From assembly GCA_013297765.1 (NCBI GenBank), contig JAAFID010000011.1:1-40357 (forward strand): a stretch of DNA of 40,357 nt, in the 5' to 3' direction. Position numbers and translations under genes: made by a program. Shown here piece by piece: positions 1 through 9,900 of the stretch (position 1 is the stretch's first letter; every line of letters begins with the position of its first letter). Source of the DNA: Cytophagales bacterium. GTDB taxonomy: Bacteria; Bacteroidota; Bacteroidia; Cytophagales; Cytophagaceae. Below the pieces are notes generated by a model. That model worked only from the letters and a program-made list of their open reading frames with translations. It searched no databases and was not told the origin of the DNA.

Positions 1-267
1 TTGCTGAGTACAGAAGAAACTGCGGATACACTAGCCAATACTATAAAAATATACCCCAACCCAAGCGATGGAAATTATACTGTTGATTTTTCGCCTACCC
101 TAAATCAAGTTCAGTACGCTGTGCTAGACTTGTCGGGCAAAATACTATTTGAACAACAGCTAACCGAGCCTACTTCTTATCTATCTCACAAATTACCTCA
201 AGGCATGTATATGATTCATTTAAAAAATGATCGAATAGATACCTATAGAAAATTAAGTATAAAATAA
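1..267 (+). CDS. C-terminal part of a secreted protein with T9SS type A sorting domain (partial)
   Basis: Only the last 88 or so codons are inside the window; the frame is open to the left edge, so the leading TTG is probably not the true start. The fragment has the features of a type IX secretion C-terminal sorting domain (Por_Secre_tail type): the opening KIYPNPSDGNYTVDF, a middle VLDLSGKILFEQ strand and a final GMYMIHLKND...KLSIK. Such domains direct a cargo protein through the outer-membrane T9SS channel and are cleaved or anchored on the surface. The function of the missing catalytic or adhesive part cannot be told. The stop at 265-267 is followed by 114 AT-rich bases before the first lipoprotein gene, in which I see no clear terminator. 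Confidence 0.85.
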   Translation: MLSTEETADTLANTIKIYPNPSDGNYTVDFSPTLNQVQYAVLDLSGKILFEQQLTEPTSYLSHKLPQGMYMIHLKNDRIDTYRKLSIK

Positions 268-381
268 TTACAATATGGCAACGACAAGAATAACTGTGTA
301 TAGTAATTAAACTTAAATCATAAAATATTATATAATCAGCTTAAAGTAAATAAATTAACTTTTTTATAAAAAAAACAAAAA

Positions 382-1011
382 ATGAAAAAAACAATCCTTT
401 ACATCGCAGCATCTACATTCGTACTAGGCTTTGCACTCACCAACTGTAGCAAAAAATCTGACCCAGCACCTGCGGCATCGACAAGTACCACAGGAACTAC
501 TACGACAGGGACAACTACCACAAGTACCACAGCAGGTAGCACTACGAGTGCAACGACAGCAGGAAGTACCACAAGCTCTACTACAAGTGCAAAAACTAAT
601 AATCTTACATTAAATACTTGGGAGGTAGTTACAAAATCGTCTACGACATTAAATGTTGTAAATCAAGCTGGATTTACAGATAATGTAGATGATAATACAA
701 GAACATACACTTTTGGTGCTAATATAGGAACAAGTAGCCCAGTAAGTTTGAATTTTACTTTTGCAGGAAAAGGTGTCATGCCACCATCAGGAATTTATAA
801 AATGATTGATTTTGTCAGCGGGTCACTGCCCAAGGCGAATGAAGTCATTTTTTCAAATGGTGGTTTTGGAGGTGGATATTCTAAACTAGATTTAAACAGC
901 AGTATTTTAGTAACTAACAGTTCATCTAAAATTCTAATCGAAACTACTGGTGCAAGTATATATGGATTTACTGGTACAGCGATGACATTAAATGCTAAAG
1001 TTCAACAATGA
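382..1011 (+). CDS. Putative lipoprotein with Ser/Thr-repeat linker (copy 1)
   Basis: A 209-residue protein with a lipoprotein signal peptide (basic MKKT start, hydrophobic core, Cys22 in ALTNC followed by SKKSDPAP). Residues about 33-72 are a low-complexity linker of Ser, Thr, Gly and Ala with STTAGSTT-like units; the rest (about 73-209) is probably a small beta-rich globular domain rich in Thr, Asn and Gly. The likely location is the periplasmic or outer face of the outer membrane. The first 25 residues are nearly identical to the next gene, and the leader DNA before both starts is similar, so the two arose by tandem duplication, while the C-terminal domains are very different. I do not recognise the C-terminal family. 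An alternative frame across the linker (from 431) is only a by-product of the repeats. Confidence 0.85.
   Translation: MKKTILYIAASTFVLGFALTNCSKKSDPAPAASTSTTGTTTTGTTTTSTTAGSTTSATTAGSTTSSTTSAKTNNLTLNTWEVVTKSSTTLNVVNQAGFTDNVDDNTRTYTFGANIGTSSPVSLNFTFAGKGVMPPSGIYKMIDFVSGSLPKANEVIFSNGGFGGGYSKLDLNSSILVTNSSSKILIETTGASIYGFTGTAMTLNAKVQQ
478..594 (+). repeat. Low-complexity Ser/Thr codon repeat (linker of lipoprotein copy 1)
   Basis: The stretch encodes repeated STT, GTT and AGSTT units. The amino-acid pattern repeats closely, but threonine codons alternate among aca, acc, act and acg, so the DNA repeat is degenerate. It works as a spacer between the lipid anchor and the globular domain. Confidence 0.7.
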
Positions 1012-1069
1012 TAAAAAATATTAATTCAATCGCTTAAAATAAATTAATTCACCTTAACAAAAACAAAAA

Positions 1070-1756
1070 ATGAAAAAAACAATCCTTTATATCGCAGCAT
1101 CTACATTCGTACTAGGCTTTGCACTCACCAACTGTAGCAAAAAAGCTGACCCTGTACCTGCGTCAACGACGAGTACAACAGGAACTACAACAACAGGCAC
1201 TACTACCACAAGTACTACCGCAGGAAGCACCACCACTAGTACAACAGCAGGCTCGACTACTGCCACAACTGCTGGCAGCACAACTGCTAGTACCACTGCT
1301 GGTTCTACTACAGCCAGTACTACAGCGGGAAGTACAACTTCAAGTACAACTTCTGGTACCACAACAGCAGCAATGACTTTTAATGGAACTGGCTCCTTTA
1401 CAATAGATGGTACAAGTTATACAGGTACAGTTACTTATTTACCTGGAAATGCAACTGCACTGACAACTGTTATGGGGTCTAGTGCACCATTCTCAGTACA
1501 GGTAAGAACAGGTACAAATCTTTTGAAGGATGGAACATATCCTTTAGAAGGTGTCATTCCTTTAACATCGGATAAAGCTGGCATTGCTGTAGTAAATACC
1601 TCTCCATCTGGAAGTAAACAGTACTGGTCAAGCGCTGCAACTGGTGGAAGCGTTACAGTTTCAGGCAAAACTGTAACTTTCAGTAATATTAAATTGACTA
1701 ATTATGTTGACGCCAAAGATGTTATGACCGTATCTGCAAGTCTTACCATTCAATAA
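1070..1756 (+). CDS. Putative lipoprotein with Ser/Thr-repeat linker (copy 2)
   Basis: A 228-residue paralogue of the preceding gene with the same signal peptide and lipobox (Cys22), starting 58 bp after that gene's stop. The linker is longer: about 70 residues (32-102) built mainly of AGSTT-A-STT units, against about 40 in copy 1. The C-terminal domain (about 103-228) begins MTFNGTGSFTIDGTSYTG and looks like a beta-sandwich of short strands; it shares only faint pattern similarity with copy 1 (a DGTYPL/SGIYKM strand and a late VTFSNIKL strand). Location is probably the outer membrane surface. Function is unknown; no catalytic motif is visible. The gene ends 15 bp before a strong bidirectional terminator shared with gcvP. 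Confidence 0.85.
   Translation: MKKTILYIAASTFVLGFALTNCSKKADPVPASTTSTTGTTTTGTTTTSTTAGSTTTSTTAGSTTATTAGSTTASTTAGSTTASTTAGSTTSSTTSGTTTAAMTFNGTGSFTIDGTSYTGTVTYLPGNATALTTVMGSSAPFSVQVRTGTNLLKDGTYPLEGVIPLTSDKAGIAVVNTSPSGSKQYWSSAATGGSVTVSGKTVTFSNIKLTNYVDAKDVMTVSASLTIQ
1168..1371 (+). repeat. Degenerate 15-24 bp repeat array coding (AGSTT-A-STT)n
   Basis: About six units of AGSTT followed by ASTT, TSTT or SSTT, with different synonymous codons in each unit. The complementary strand is open for 91 codons here only because the repeat is free of stops. Confidence 0.75.
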
Positions 1757-1771
1757 ATAATCACAAACCAC

Positions 1772-1806
1772 AAAAAAGGAGCTACCCGAAATGTAGCTCC
1801 TTTTTT
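1772..1806. terminator. Bidirectional intrinsic terminator between lipoprotein gene and gcvP
   Basis: A perfect 14-bp inverted repeat: AAAAAAGGAGCTAC at 1772-1785 and its complement at 1793-1806, with a 7-nt loop. A runs on one side and T runs on the other make it a terminator in both directions, fitting the convergent genes that end at 1756 (plus) and 1841 (minus). Confidence 0.92.
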
Positions 1807-1840
1807 ATGTCTCTAATTAAAAAATTATCGTTTCAAAAAC

Positions 1841-4744
1841 TCAGTTTACCATAGCATCAACTTTCTCATATTCCTCTATCGGCGGGCAGCTACATACTAG
1901 ATTTCTATCGCCATAAGCATTGTCTATTCTACTTACCGATGGCCAAAATTTATTTTCTTTAATAGATGCCAATGGATACACCGCTTTCTCACGACTATAT
2001 GGCTTATCCCAAACATCAGCCAAGGCTATTTTAGCGGTGTGTGGTGCATTTTTCAATACATTGTTCAATTTGTCTACACTGCCATTTTCTACTTCTGCAA
2101 TTTCCTTGCGAATGCTGATCATAGCTTCACAAAATTTATCCAGCTCTTCTTTGGTTTCACTCTCGGTAGGCTCTATCATAAGCGTACCTGCAACGGGAAA
2201 TGATACCGTAGGGGCATGAAAACCATAATCCATCAATCGTTTGGCAATATCTTCTACTTCAATGCCCACCGTATGTTTAAATCCTCTACAATCTAAAATA
2301 AATTCGTGAGCACAGTGACCATGTGTTCCAGTGTACAAAATAGGATAGTATTTTTCTAATCTAGATTTGATATAGTTGGCATTCAATATCGCATACTTGG
2401 TAGCATTGGTAAGGCCTTCAGCACCCATCATGGCAATATATGCGTAAGAAATAGTAAGAATGCTTGCACTACCCCATGGGGCAGCCGATACTGCGGAAAT
2501 GGCTTTTTCGCCCCCTGTTTTCAGTACAGCATGGCCAGGTAAAAATGGCACAAGATGCTTGGCTACGCCAATAGGGCCCATGCCAGGCCCACCGCCGCCG
2601 TGAGGAATGCAAAATGTTTTGTGCAAATTCAAGTGGCAAACGTCTGCACCAATAGAGCCAGGGCTGGTAAGACCTACTTGTGCGTTCATATTGGCACCAT
2701 CCATATATACCTGCCCCCCACACTCGTGAATGGTAGCACATATTTCAATAATTGTTTCTTCAAATACCCCATGAGTAGATGGGTAAGTAATCATAAGGCA
2801 AGATAAATTTTCTTTGTATTGAAGTGTTTTTTCTTTCAAGTCTGCAACATCAATATTGCCTTTTTCATCACATTTTACAATCACTACCTTCATGCCTGCC
2901 ATTACTGCACTAGCAGGATTAGTGCCGTGAGCAGAGCTGGGAATTAACGCAATATCACGATGTACATCGCCACGACTTATGTGGTATGCCCTAATCACCA
3001 TCAAACCTGTATATTCGCCTTGTGCACCAGAATTTGGCTGTAGCGATATGCCTGCAAAACCAGTTATTTCTGCCAACCAGTGCTCTAGTTCCCTAAACAT
3101 TTCTTGGTATCCTTCGGTTTGCTCTTTTGGTGCGAATGGGTGCAAGCCACCTACTTCTGGCCAAGTAACAGGAATCATTTCGGTAGTAGCATTGAGTTTC
3201 ATGGTGCATGAGCCAAGCGAAATCATAGAATGGACCAACGACAAATCTTTATTTTCAAGATGTTTCAAATACCGCAACATTTCATGTTCAGAATGGTACT
3301 TGTTAAACACTGGATGGGTAAGAAAATCAGTAGTCCTAGCTATATTTTTTGGAAATTCAATTTCCATATTGCTTAGCCAAGCATACATATCCTCTTCGTT
3401 GATGATAGTATTTTTTATGTTGGCAAATACCGTCACCAATTGTTTTACATCTTCTGCACTGGTCGTTTCATCTAGGGCTATACATACATAATTTCCTTCA
3501 TGCCTCAAATTAATACCTTCCTTATCGGCGGCAGCTTTTAATTTGCCACTTGCAGCACCAACTTCTATTTTTATGGTATCAAAATAACATTCATTGATGG
3601 GCGTAAAGCCTACCTCTGTAAGTGCAGTAGCCAGTACTTTTGTGAGTCCATGTACTTTGGTTGCAATGTTTTTTAAACCTTTAGGCCCATGATAAACGCC
3701 ATAGCAACCCGCCATAACGCTTAGTAGCACTTGTGCAGTGCAAATATTTGAAGTTGCTTTCTCTCTCTTGATGTGCTGCTCTCTGGTCTGAAGCGACATG
3801 CGGTAAGCTCTGTTTCCATAGGCATCTATAGATACACCTATCACCCTGCCTGGCAATTGACGTTTGTACTCTTCTTTGGTAGCAAGGTATGCCGCATGTG
3901 GCCCCCCGTAACCCATGGGTACGCCAAATCTTTGGGTATTGCCCACAACGGCATCTGCTCCCATTTCACCAGGGGGTGTTAGTAGGGTGAGTGCAAGCAA
4001 ATCTGCGGCGGCAATGACCAAAATATGATGAGCATGGCATTCGGAAAAGAAATTTTTAAAATCAATAATTTTGCCATCTCTATCGGGATATTGCACCATC
4101 ACTGCATAATATTCGGGCTGAGACACATCAAATTTTTCAATATTTCCTATCACCAACTCTATGCCTAAAGGTTGAGCCCTAGTTTTTAGTACATCTATCG
4201 TTTGCGGTAGGCAACCATCAGAAACAAATATTTTATGGGCATTTTTCTTAGTAGCAGACTTTACAGCATAAAGCATATTCATGGCTTCTGCAGCAGCAGT
4301 GGCCTCATCGAGTAGGGAGGCATTGGCAATTTGCATTCCAGTAAGGTCGGTCACCATGGTTTGATAATTAATCAAAGCCTCTAGCCGCCCTTGTGCTATC
4401 TCTGCTTGGTATGGTGTATATGCGGTGTACCAACCTGGGTTTTCCATTACATTGCGTAGTATTACTGGGGGCGTAATGCAATTGTGATAACCTAAACCTA
4501 TATAGGATTTGTAAATTTTATTCTTCTGAATAGTTGCTTTAAAATTATTAATAAAATCAAACTCGGATTGTGGACTGGGTAAATTCAGTTTCTTTTTAAG
4601 TCTAATTGCATCAGGAACTGTTTCGTTTATCAGCTGTTCTAGCGATGAAACTCCTATGGTTTGTAACATTTGTGCAACTTCATTTTCATCGGAGCCAATA
4701 TGGCGACCTTCAAATTTTTCTGTTTTTAGAAGATTAATTCCCAT
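1841..4744 (-). CDS. gcvP: Glycine dehydrogenase (aminomethyl-transferring), P-protein of the glycine cleavage system
   Basis: A full-length 967-residue homodimeric-type P-protein, which decarboxylates glycine with pyridoxal phosphate and passes the aminomethyl group to the lipoyl group of GcvH, in the cytoplasm. Both halves of the fused alpha/beta architecture are present: the N-terminal half starts with [10 protein letters not shown] and contains [20 protein letters not shown] and [16 protein letters not shown]; the C-terminal half has [25 protein letters not shown] and the cofactor-binding motif [20 protein letters not shown], in which the lysine is residue 709. The C-terminal [16 protein letters not shown] is typical. 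gcvT and gcvH are not nearby, as is common in Bacteroidota. A -7 box lies 27 bp upstream of the ATG. Several long antisense frames inside it are shadows. Confidence 0.98.
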   Translation of the reverse strand: MGINLLKTEKFEGRHIGSDENEVAQMLQTIGVSSLEQLINETVPDAIRLKKKLNLPSPQSEFDFINNFKATIQKNKIYKSYIGLGYHNCITPPVILRNVMENPGWYTAYTPYQAEIAQGRLEALINYQTMVTDLTGMQIANASLLDEATAAAEAMNMLYAVKSATKKNAHKIFVSDGCLPQTIDVLKTRAQPLGIELVIGNIEKFDVSQPEYYAVMVQYPDRDGKIIDFKNFFSECHAHHILVIAAADLLALTLLTPPGEMGADAVVGNTQRFGVPMGYGGPHAAYLATKEEYKRQLPGRVIGVSIDAYGNRAYRMSLQTREQHIKREKATSNICTAQVLLSVMAGCYGVYHGPKGLKNIATKVHGLTKVLATALTEVGFTPINECYFDTIKIEVGAASGKLKAAADKEGINLRHEGNYVCIALDETTSAEDVKQLVTVFANIKNTIINEEDMYAWLSNMEIEFPKNIARTTDFLTHPVFNKYHSEHEMLRYLKHLENKDLSLVHSMISLGSCTMKLNATTEMIPVTWPEVGGLHPFAPKEQTEGYQEMFRELEHWLAEITGFAGISLQPNSGAQGEYTGLMVIRAYHISRGDVHRDIALIPSSAHGTNPASAVMAGMKVVIVKCDEKGNIDVADLKEKTLQYKENLSCLMITYPSTHGVFEETIIEICATIHECGGQVYMDGANMNAQVGLTSPGSIGADVCHLNLHKTFCIPHGGGGPGMGPIGVAKHLVPFLPGHAVLKTGGEKAISAVSAAPWGSASILTISYAYIAMMGAEGLTNATKYAILNANYIKSRLEKYYPILYTGTHGHCAHEFILDCRGFKHTVGIEVEDIAKRLMDYGFHAPTVSFPVAGTLMIEPTESETKEELDKFCEAMISIRKEIAEVENGSVDKLNNVLKNAPHTAKIALADVWDKPYSREKAVYPLASIKENKFWPSVSRIDNAYGDRNLVCSCPPIEEYEKVDAMVN

Positions 4745-4770
4745 TGATAGTAATAAGATAAATATTAACC

Positions 4771-4778
4771 CAAAGTTA
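4771..4778 (-). promoter_or_regulatory. Candidate -7 box of the gcvP promoter
   Basis: The minus strand reads TAACTTTG, an exact match to the Bacteroidota TAnnTTTG element, 27 bp before the gcvP ATG. No good TTTG box is seen at the 19-bp distance, so only the -7 element supports it. Confidence 0.5.
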
Positions 4779-4866
4779 ATACTGATAGCGTAAATATTAT
4801 TTTGTTTGTCATAAAATTAACCCACAATGTGTCTTTTTAATTCATGCACTTAAAATACAGGTCGTA

Positions 4867-4887
4867 GCTAATTGCTAATTGCTAATT
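4867..4887. repeat. Three exact tandem copies of heptamer GCTAATT
   Basis: GCTAATT repeats three times without a change in the 323-bp gap between gcvP and rimP, directly before a TATCTTTG box at 4889-4896. Confidence 0.9.
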
Positions 4888-4888
4888 T

Positions 4889-4896
4889 TATCTTTG
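4889..4896 (+). promoter_or_regulatory. Possible distal -7 box upstream of rimP
   Basis: TATCTTTG fits TAnnTTTG. No -33 box is seen at normal spacing; the three heptamers lie where the spacer would be. It could start a longer leader for rimP-nusA-infB or a small transcript that ends at the hairpin at 5026-5050. Confidence 0.35.
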
Positions 4897-4973
4897 TATA
4901 ATTTAATTTATTGTTCTTAAAATACAGAAAAGGTCTGTTGCAAGGGCTTCATTGCAATATTTATAGACAAGGT

Positions 4974-5004
4974 TTTGAATTGCTCACAATTTTATTTAGT
5001 TTTG
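4974..5004 (+). promoter_or_regulatory. Canonical Bacteroidota promoter of the rimP-nusA-infB operon
   Basis: TTTG at 4974-4977, exactly 19 bp of spacer, then TAGTTTTG at 4997-5004: a full match to TTTG-N19-TAnnTTTG. A transcript would start near 5010, about 16 nt before the hairpin at 5026 and about 58 nt before the rimP ATG. Confidence 0.75.
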
Positions 5005-5025
5005 TGATGATAAAGATATAGACAG

Positions 5026-5050
5026 AAAGGGAGCGAAAGTTCCCTTTTTT
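5026..5050 (+). promoter_or_regulatory. Terminator-like leader hairpin before rimP (candidate attenuator)
   Basis: AAAGGGAGC (5026-5034) pairs with GTTCCCTTT (5039-5047), with one G-U pair, around a GAAA tetraloop (5035-5038), and the T run extends to 5050. It has the form of an intrinsic terminator but lies between the operon promoter and the rimP start codon, 17 bp before the ATG. That position suggests attenuation or antitermination rather than an end of transcription. The other reading is the terminator of a small RNA from the distal promoter. rimP leaders with terminator hairpins are known in other bacteria, but I claim no homology to them. Confidence 0.6.
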
Positions 5051-5067
5051 ATTTTGCACAACCCAAT

Positions 5068-5547
5068 ATGGATTTACAATCTAAAGTTACAACGTTAGTA
5101 CAAGCAGCATTAGAGGACGATAGTTTTTTTATAGTAGATATTAACGTAGCTGGCAGCGAAGAAGGGATGAAAAAAATTTCAATATTGGTAGATAGCGACA
5201 CCAGTATCAATATTGATGAGTGTGCTAGAATTAGTAGAAAAGTTTCTAATCAACTAGAGGAAGATGACATCATCACCTCTGCATTTATCATAGAAGTATC
5301 GTCGCCAGGGCTCGATAGACCATTTGTATTTCCTAGGCAATACAAAAAAAATATAGGCAAGAAGATAGAAGTAACGCTAAAAGATGGCAAAGTGAAAACA
5401 GGAAAACTGGAAGCCTTGCACCCAGATTTTATTACCCTAGGTGAGGAAGTTCCTAACAAAGCAAACAAGAAAAAAATAGATGTACTGTCTATCAACATTA
5501 CCTTTGCAGAAATAGCAAAAACAATTAAAGTAGTTTCATTCAAATAA
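5068..5547 (+). CDS. rimP: Ribosome maturation factor RimP
   Basis: A 159-residue protein of the usual RimP length, needed in the cytoplasm for assembly of the 30S ribosomal subunit. The N-terminal domain (about 1-80) contains the conserved ISILVDSDTSINIDECARISR and VSSPGLDRPF stretches; the C-terminal SH3-like domain (about 85-159) contains KIEVTLKDGKVKTGKL and ends in the INITFAEIAKTIKVV strand. It is the first gene of the classic rimP-nusA-infB operon and is followed by nusA after 57 bp. A small hairpin with a GTTGCC stem lies in that gap at 5560-5575 but lacks a T run. Expression probably starts at the promoter at 4974-5004 and passes through the leader hairpin. Confidence 0.96.
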   Translation: MDLQSKVTTLVQAALEDDSFFIVDINVAGSEEGMKKISILVDSDTSINIDECARISRKVSNQLEEDDIITSAFIIEVSSPGLDRPFVFPRQYKKNIGKKIEVTLKDGKVKTGKLEALHPDFITLGEEVPNKANKKKIDVLSINITFAEIAKTIKVVSFK

Positions 5548-5604
5548 AAATACCGAGAGGTTGCCCTACGGCAGCATTAGCAAAACACAACTATTTGTTC
5601 AACA

Positions 5605-6858
5605 ATGGAAACATTAAACTTAATCGAAGCCTTTGCAGAGTTTGCAAAACAAAAAAACATTGATCGCCCTACCATGATTAGGATACTGGAAGATGTGTTC
5701 CGTACCATGATTAGGAAAAAATTTGAAAATGATGAAAATTTTGACGTTATCATCAACGTAGATAAAGGCGATTTGGAAATGTGGCGTTCTAGAGAAATTG
5801 TGGATGATGAGTTTGCAGAAGACAGTTTCGATTTTGATCCCAACAAACATATTGCACTATCTGAAGCTCAAAAAATAGAAGAAGATTTTGAAATAGGAGA
5901 GGAGGTTGCGGAACAATTTAAGTTAGAAGATTTTGGTCGTCGCCTAGTGACTACTGCTCGCCAGACTTTGATTCAGAAAGTAAAAGATTTAGAAAAAGAT
6001 ATTTTATTTTTAAAGTATAAAGAATTAGTTGGTGAAATAATTACTGGTGAAGTATATCAAGTATTAGGCAAAGAAGTACTGCTACTAGATGCCGATGGCA
6101 ATGAATTGGTGATACCAAAAAATGAGCAAATATCTAAAGATAGATTTAGAAAAGGAGAAAATGCCAAAGCTATAGTACACCGAGTAGAGATGCAGAATGG
6201 CAATCCTAAAATCATACTATCACGCACTGCTCCAGCTTTCCTAGAGCGTTTGTTTGAGCAAGAAGTACCCGAGGTTTATGATGGATTAATAGCTATAAAG
6301 AAAGTAGTAAGAGAGCCTGGCGAACGTGCCAAAGTTGCCGTAGAATCTTACGACGATAGGATAGACCCAGTAGGTGCTTGTGTAGGTATGAAAGGTTCAA
6401 GAATTCATAGTATTGTAAGAGAATTGCAGAATGAAAATATTGACGTTATTAATTATACCGACAATCTTGAACTGTTTATTGCAAGAGCACTAAGCCCAGC
6501 AAAAATAGGTAATATCAAATTGAACCATGATACCCAACGTGCATCGGTGTATTTGAAGCCAGATCAAGTTTCTTTGGCCATAGGCAAAGGTGGGCAAAAT
6601 ATCAAATTGGCTAGTAAGCTAGTAGGCATGGAGATAGATGTATTCCGTGAGTTAGTAGGTGTAGATGACGATGATGTGGACTTGAACGAGTTCAAAGATG
6701 AACTTGATAGTTGGGTAATAGATGAATTAAAGAAAATAGGGCTGGATACTGCGAAGAGCGTACTGGCACTAAGCAAAGAAGATTTGGTAAGACGTACCGA
6801 ACTGGAAGAAGAAACAGTAGAAGACGTGATGAATATTTTAAATCAAGAGTTTGAATAA
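5605..6858 (+). CDS. nusA: Transcription termination/antitermination protein NusA
   Basis: A 417-residue NusA, which binds RNA polymerase and modulates pausing, intrinsic termination and antitermination. Order of domains: N-terminal polymerase-binding domain (about 1-130, starting LNLIEAFAEFAKQKNIDR), S1 domain (about 135-200, with VGEIITGEVYQV and LVIPKNEQI), KH1 and KH2 (about 205-350, with DPVGACVGMKGSRI and SLAIGKGGQNIKLA), and a short helix-hairpin-helix-like tail (about 365-417). The long duplicated acidic repeats of the E. coli protein are absent, which is normal outside Gammaproteobacteria. The gap to infB is 102 bp without a clear terminator. Since it acts on intrinsic terminators, its own leader hairpin makes autoregulation an attractive inference. 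Confidence 0.97.
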   Translation: METLNLIEAFAEFAKQKNIDRPTMIRILEDVFRTMIRKKFENDENFDVIINVDKGDLEMWRSREIVDDEFAEDSFDFDPNKHIALSEAQKIEEDFEIGEEVAEQFKLEDFGRRLVTTARQTLIQKVKDLEKDILFLKYKELVGEIITGEVYQVLGKEVLLLDADGNELVIPKNEQISKDRFRKGENAKAIVHRVEMQNGNPKIILSRTAPAFLERLFEQEVPEVYDGLIAIKKVVREPGERAKVAVESYDDRIDPVGACVGMKGSRIHSIVRELQNENIDVINYTDNLELFIARALSPAKIGNIKLNHDTQRASVYLKPDQVSLAIGKGGQNIKLASKLVGMEIDVFRELVGVDDDDVDLNEFKDELDSWVIDELKKIGLDTAKSVLALSKEDLVRRTELEEETVEDVMNILNQEFE

Positions 6859-6960
6859 ACGTTATGAGGTGGGCTAGTGAATACCATTATCCATAGGCAC
6901 TCTAGCGTTTAATCAAAATATATTAACAAAGCCAAAAGCTGATAAATATTTTTTATACAG

Positions 6961-9900
6961 ATGTCAGAAGAAAAAATGATGAGGTTGAGCCAGGCGGCTA
7001 GAAAGGTCAATGTTGCATTGCCTAAGGTGGTAGATTTTTTATCTGCCAAAGGTATGCCTGTGGAAAATAATCCCAATGCAAAAATTACACCTGAGCAGTT
7101 TACTATGCTACTCAAAGAATTTGAGTCTTCTGCACTGGACAAGATGGAAGCCTCTGGGCTTACTATTGGTAAAAAACACAACGACAACTTGGTGGTAGAA
7201 TCAGAAATTTTTTCTACTAAAAAAACCAAAGAGGCAGAAGAAGAATTTTTTATTAAAAATCTAATGGTAGAAAAAGCAGCTACCGAAACACGCAAAGTAG
7301 CTGAGCAACTTGAGCGAGACCAAGCAGAGATTAACCGCATTGCTGCCGAAAAAGCTTCTGAACTAGCCAAAATATCTGCCGAAAAAGCCGCCAGAAATGA
7401 AGTAGATATTGCTCCAGTAGTGCTGCAAGGGATTACGGTGATAGGTAAAATTGATTTAGAACCTAAAAAATCTAAAAAAACGCCTCAAGTTGAAAAAAAT
7501 ATACCCATCAAGGTTGAAAAAATTGAAGCCAATACCCAAGACATACTGGAAGTAGAGGCGAAGAAACAAACTTCTGAAGCTGCTATTATCCCGCAGCATG
7601 AATTAGAAGAAGAAATAAAAGGAGCACCCCTACCCAATCAAATAGTGGAGGCACCTAAAGAAGTAGAAGTATTGCAACCCGCAGAAATAGTAATTGCAGA
7701 GCACACCACAACCAATAATGAAATACTTGCTGAAGAAGAATTGCCAGAGCATGTAATCAAAGGCGAAGCAGATACCCTAAAAGGATTGACTGTACTAGGC
7801 AAAATAGAATTGCCAGATAAAAAGAAAAAAGAAACACCACCCTCTGCACCCGATTATCACAGAGACCCTAAAAAGAAACGAGCGAGAATAACCAATGACC
7901 GCCCCAACAACAAACAAACTACCAATACGCCAGCTACCAACACTGGTAGCCCTAATATTGCTGGTAATGGACAGGGAAATAATTTCAAAAAAGGATCACG
8001 TGATTTTGCCAAAAAACCAAGTACTCCCAATACCCCAAATCCTGCTAACAAACAGGCACTAACAGACAAAGAGATTCAAGATAAAATAAAATCTACTTTA
8101 GCAAAATTAAGTGGCAATAAAATATCTGGGAATAGATCTAAATATAGAAAAGAAAAACGCTCGGCCATAGCCGATGCCAATGAAGAACGCATCCTTCAAG
8201 AGCAAGAAGATGCCAAAATATTGAAAGTTACAGAATTTGTTTCTGCAAATGACCTTGCCTCGCTTATGGATGTAACGGTTAATGAAGTTATCAAAATATG
8301 CTTAAGCATGGGAATGTTTGTTTCCATCAATCAAAGATTAGATGCAGAAGCTATAACCGTTATTGCAGATGAATTTGGATTTGAAGTTCAGTTCATCAAC
8401 GTAGAAGAAGAAGATAGTAATGTGGAAGAGGAAGAAGACGATGAAGAATCTCTTGAGTTGCGTGCACCTATAGTAACCATCATGGGACACGTGGATCACG
8501 GCAAAACGTCTTTACTAGATTATATCAGAAAAGCAAAGGTTGCCGCAGGCGAGGCGGGGGGTATTACTCAGCACATTGGTGCGTATTCCGTATTGACAGA
8601 TTCGGGCAAGAAAATAACTTTCTTAGATACACCAGGGCACGAGGCATTTACTGCCATGCGTGCAAGGGGTGCTAAACTTACTGACATTGTAATCATAGTA
8701 GTAGCTGCCGATGATAGTGTGATGCCACAAACAAAAGAGGCCATCAACCACGCTATGGTAGCTGGTGTACCTATTATTATTGCGATAAATAAGGTGGACA
8801 AACCTGCCGCAAACCCTGATAAAATTAAAGAAGAACTATCCAAAGAAAATATTTTGGTAGAGGAATGGGGCGGAAAATATCAGTGCGAATTAATTTCAGC
8901 CAAAAGCGGACAAGGTATTCCTGAATTGCTAGAAAAAATATTGCTTGAAGCAGAATTGTTGGATTTGAAAGCTAACCCTAACAAACGTGCATCGGGTACT
9001 GTAATCGAGGGGTCTCTTGACAAAGGTCGTGGTTACCTAGCAACGGTATTGGTACAAACAGGTACGTTGAAAGTTGGTGATGTAATACTTGCTGGAGCAC
9101 AATTTGGTAAAGTAAAAGCAATGACCGATCACCGTGGGTTACGCATTAAAGAAGCTGGACCTTGTACACCTGTTCAGGTACTTGGTTTGCCAGGAGCACC
9201 TGCTGCCGGTGACAAATTCAACGCTATGGAAACAGAGCGTGAAGCTAGAGAGATAGCCACCAAAAGAGAACAAGTGATGCGAGAGCAATCGCTAAGAACC
9301 AAGAAACACATTACCCTAGACGAGATAGGTCGCCGATTGGCAATAGGTAGTTTCAAAGAACTAAACATCATTGTAAAAGGAGATGTGGATGGTTCGGTAG
9401 AGGCACTTTCCGATTCGTTGTTGAAACTTTCAACTGCCGAGGTACAAGTGAGAATTATTCACAAAGGAGTAGGCCAAATTTCCGAATCAGATGTATTGTT
9501 GGCCTCAGCTTCTGATGCCATTATTATTGGTTTCCAAGTACGCCCATCTATCAGTGCTCGCAAACTTGCCGAGCAAGAACAAATTGATGTAAGGTTATAT
9601 TCTATCATTTACGATGCCATCGACGAACTGAAAGCCGCTATGGAGGGCATGCTAGCCCCATCTGTAGAAGAAGTAATCACTGGCACTATAGAAGTAAGAG
9701 AAGTATTTAAAATCTCTAAAATAGGCACCGTTGCTGGTTGCTACGTAACCGATGGAGCTTTGAAAAGAAGCACCAGAGTACGAGTTATTAGAAATGGAAT
9801 TGTGGTTCACACAGGCAACATTGACGCCTTGAAACGCTTTAAAGACGATGTTTCGGAAGTAAAAACAGGCTACGAATGTGGTATCAGCATCAAAGGGTTC

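Larger units (their letters stand above)
4745..5067. other. 323-bp divergent regulatory region between gcvP and rimP
   Basis: No gene is seen. It carries the gcvP -7 box, three heptamer repeats, two rimP-directed boxes and the leader hairpin, each listed separately. Confidence 0.8.

Noticed and set aside
1087-1362. 91-codon minus-strand open frame over the lipoprotein linker
   Set aside because: It is low-complexity Val/Pro/Ala coding, produced only by the repeat on the other strand; no start context or conservation.
2979-3491. 170-codon plus-strand open frame inside gcvP
   Set aside because: Antisense to a highly conserved gene; composition does not look like a real protein.
5560-5575. Small hairpin between rimP and nusA
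   Set aside because: Six pairs including a G-U, no T run; too weak for a terminator and must be read through.
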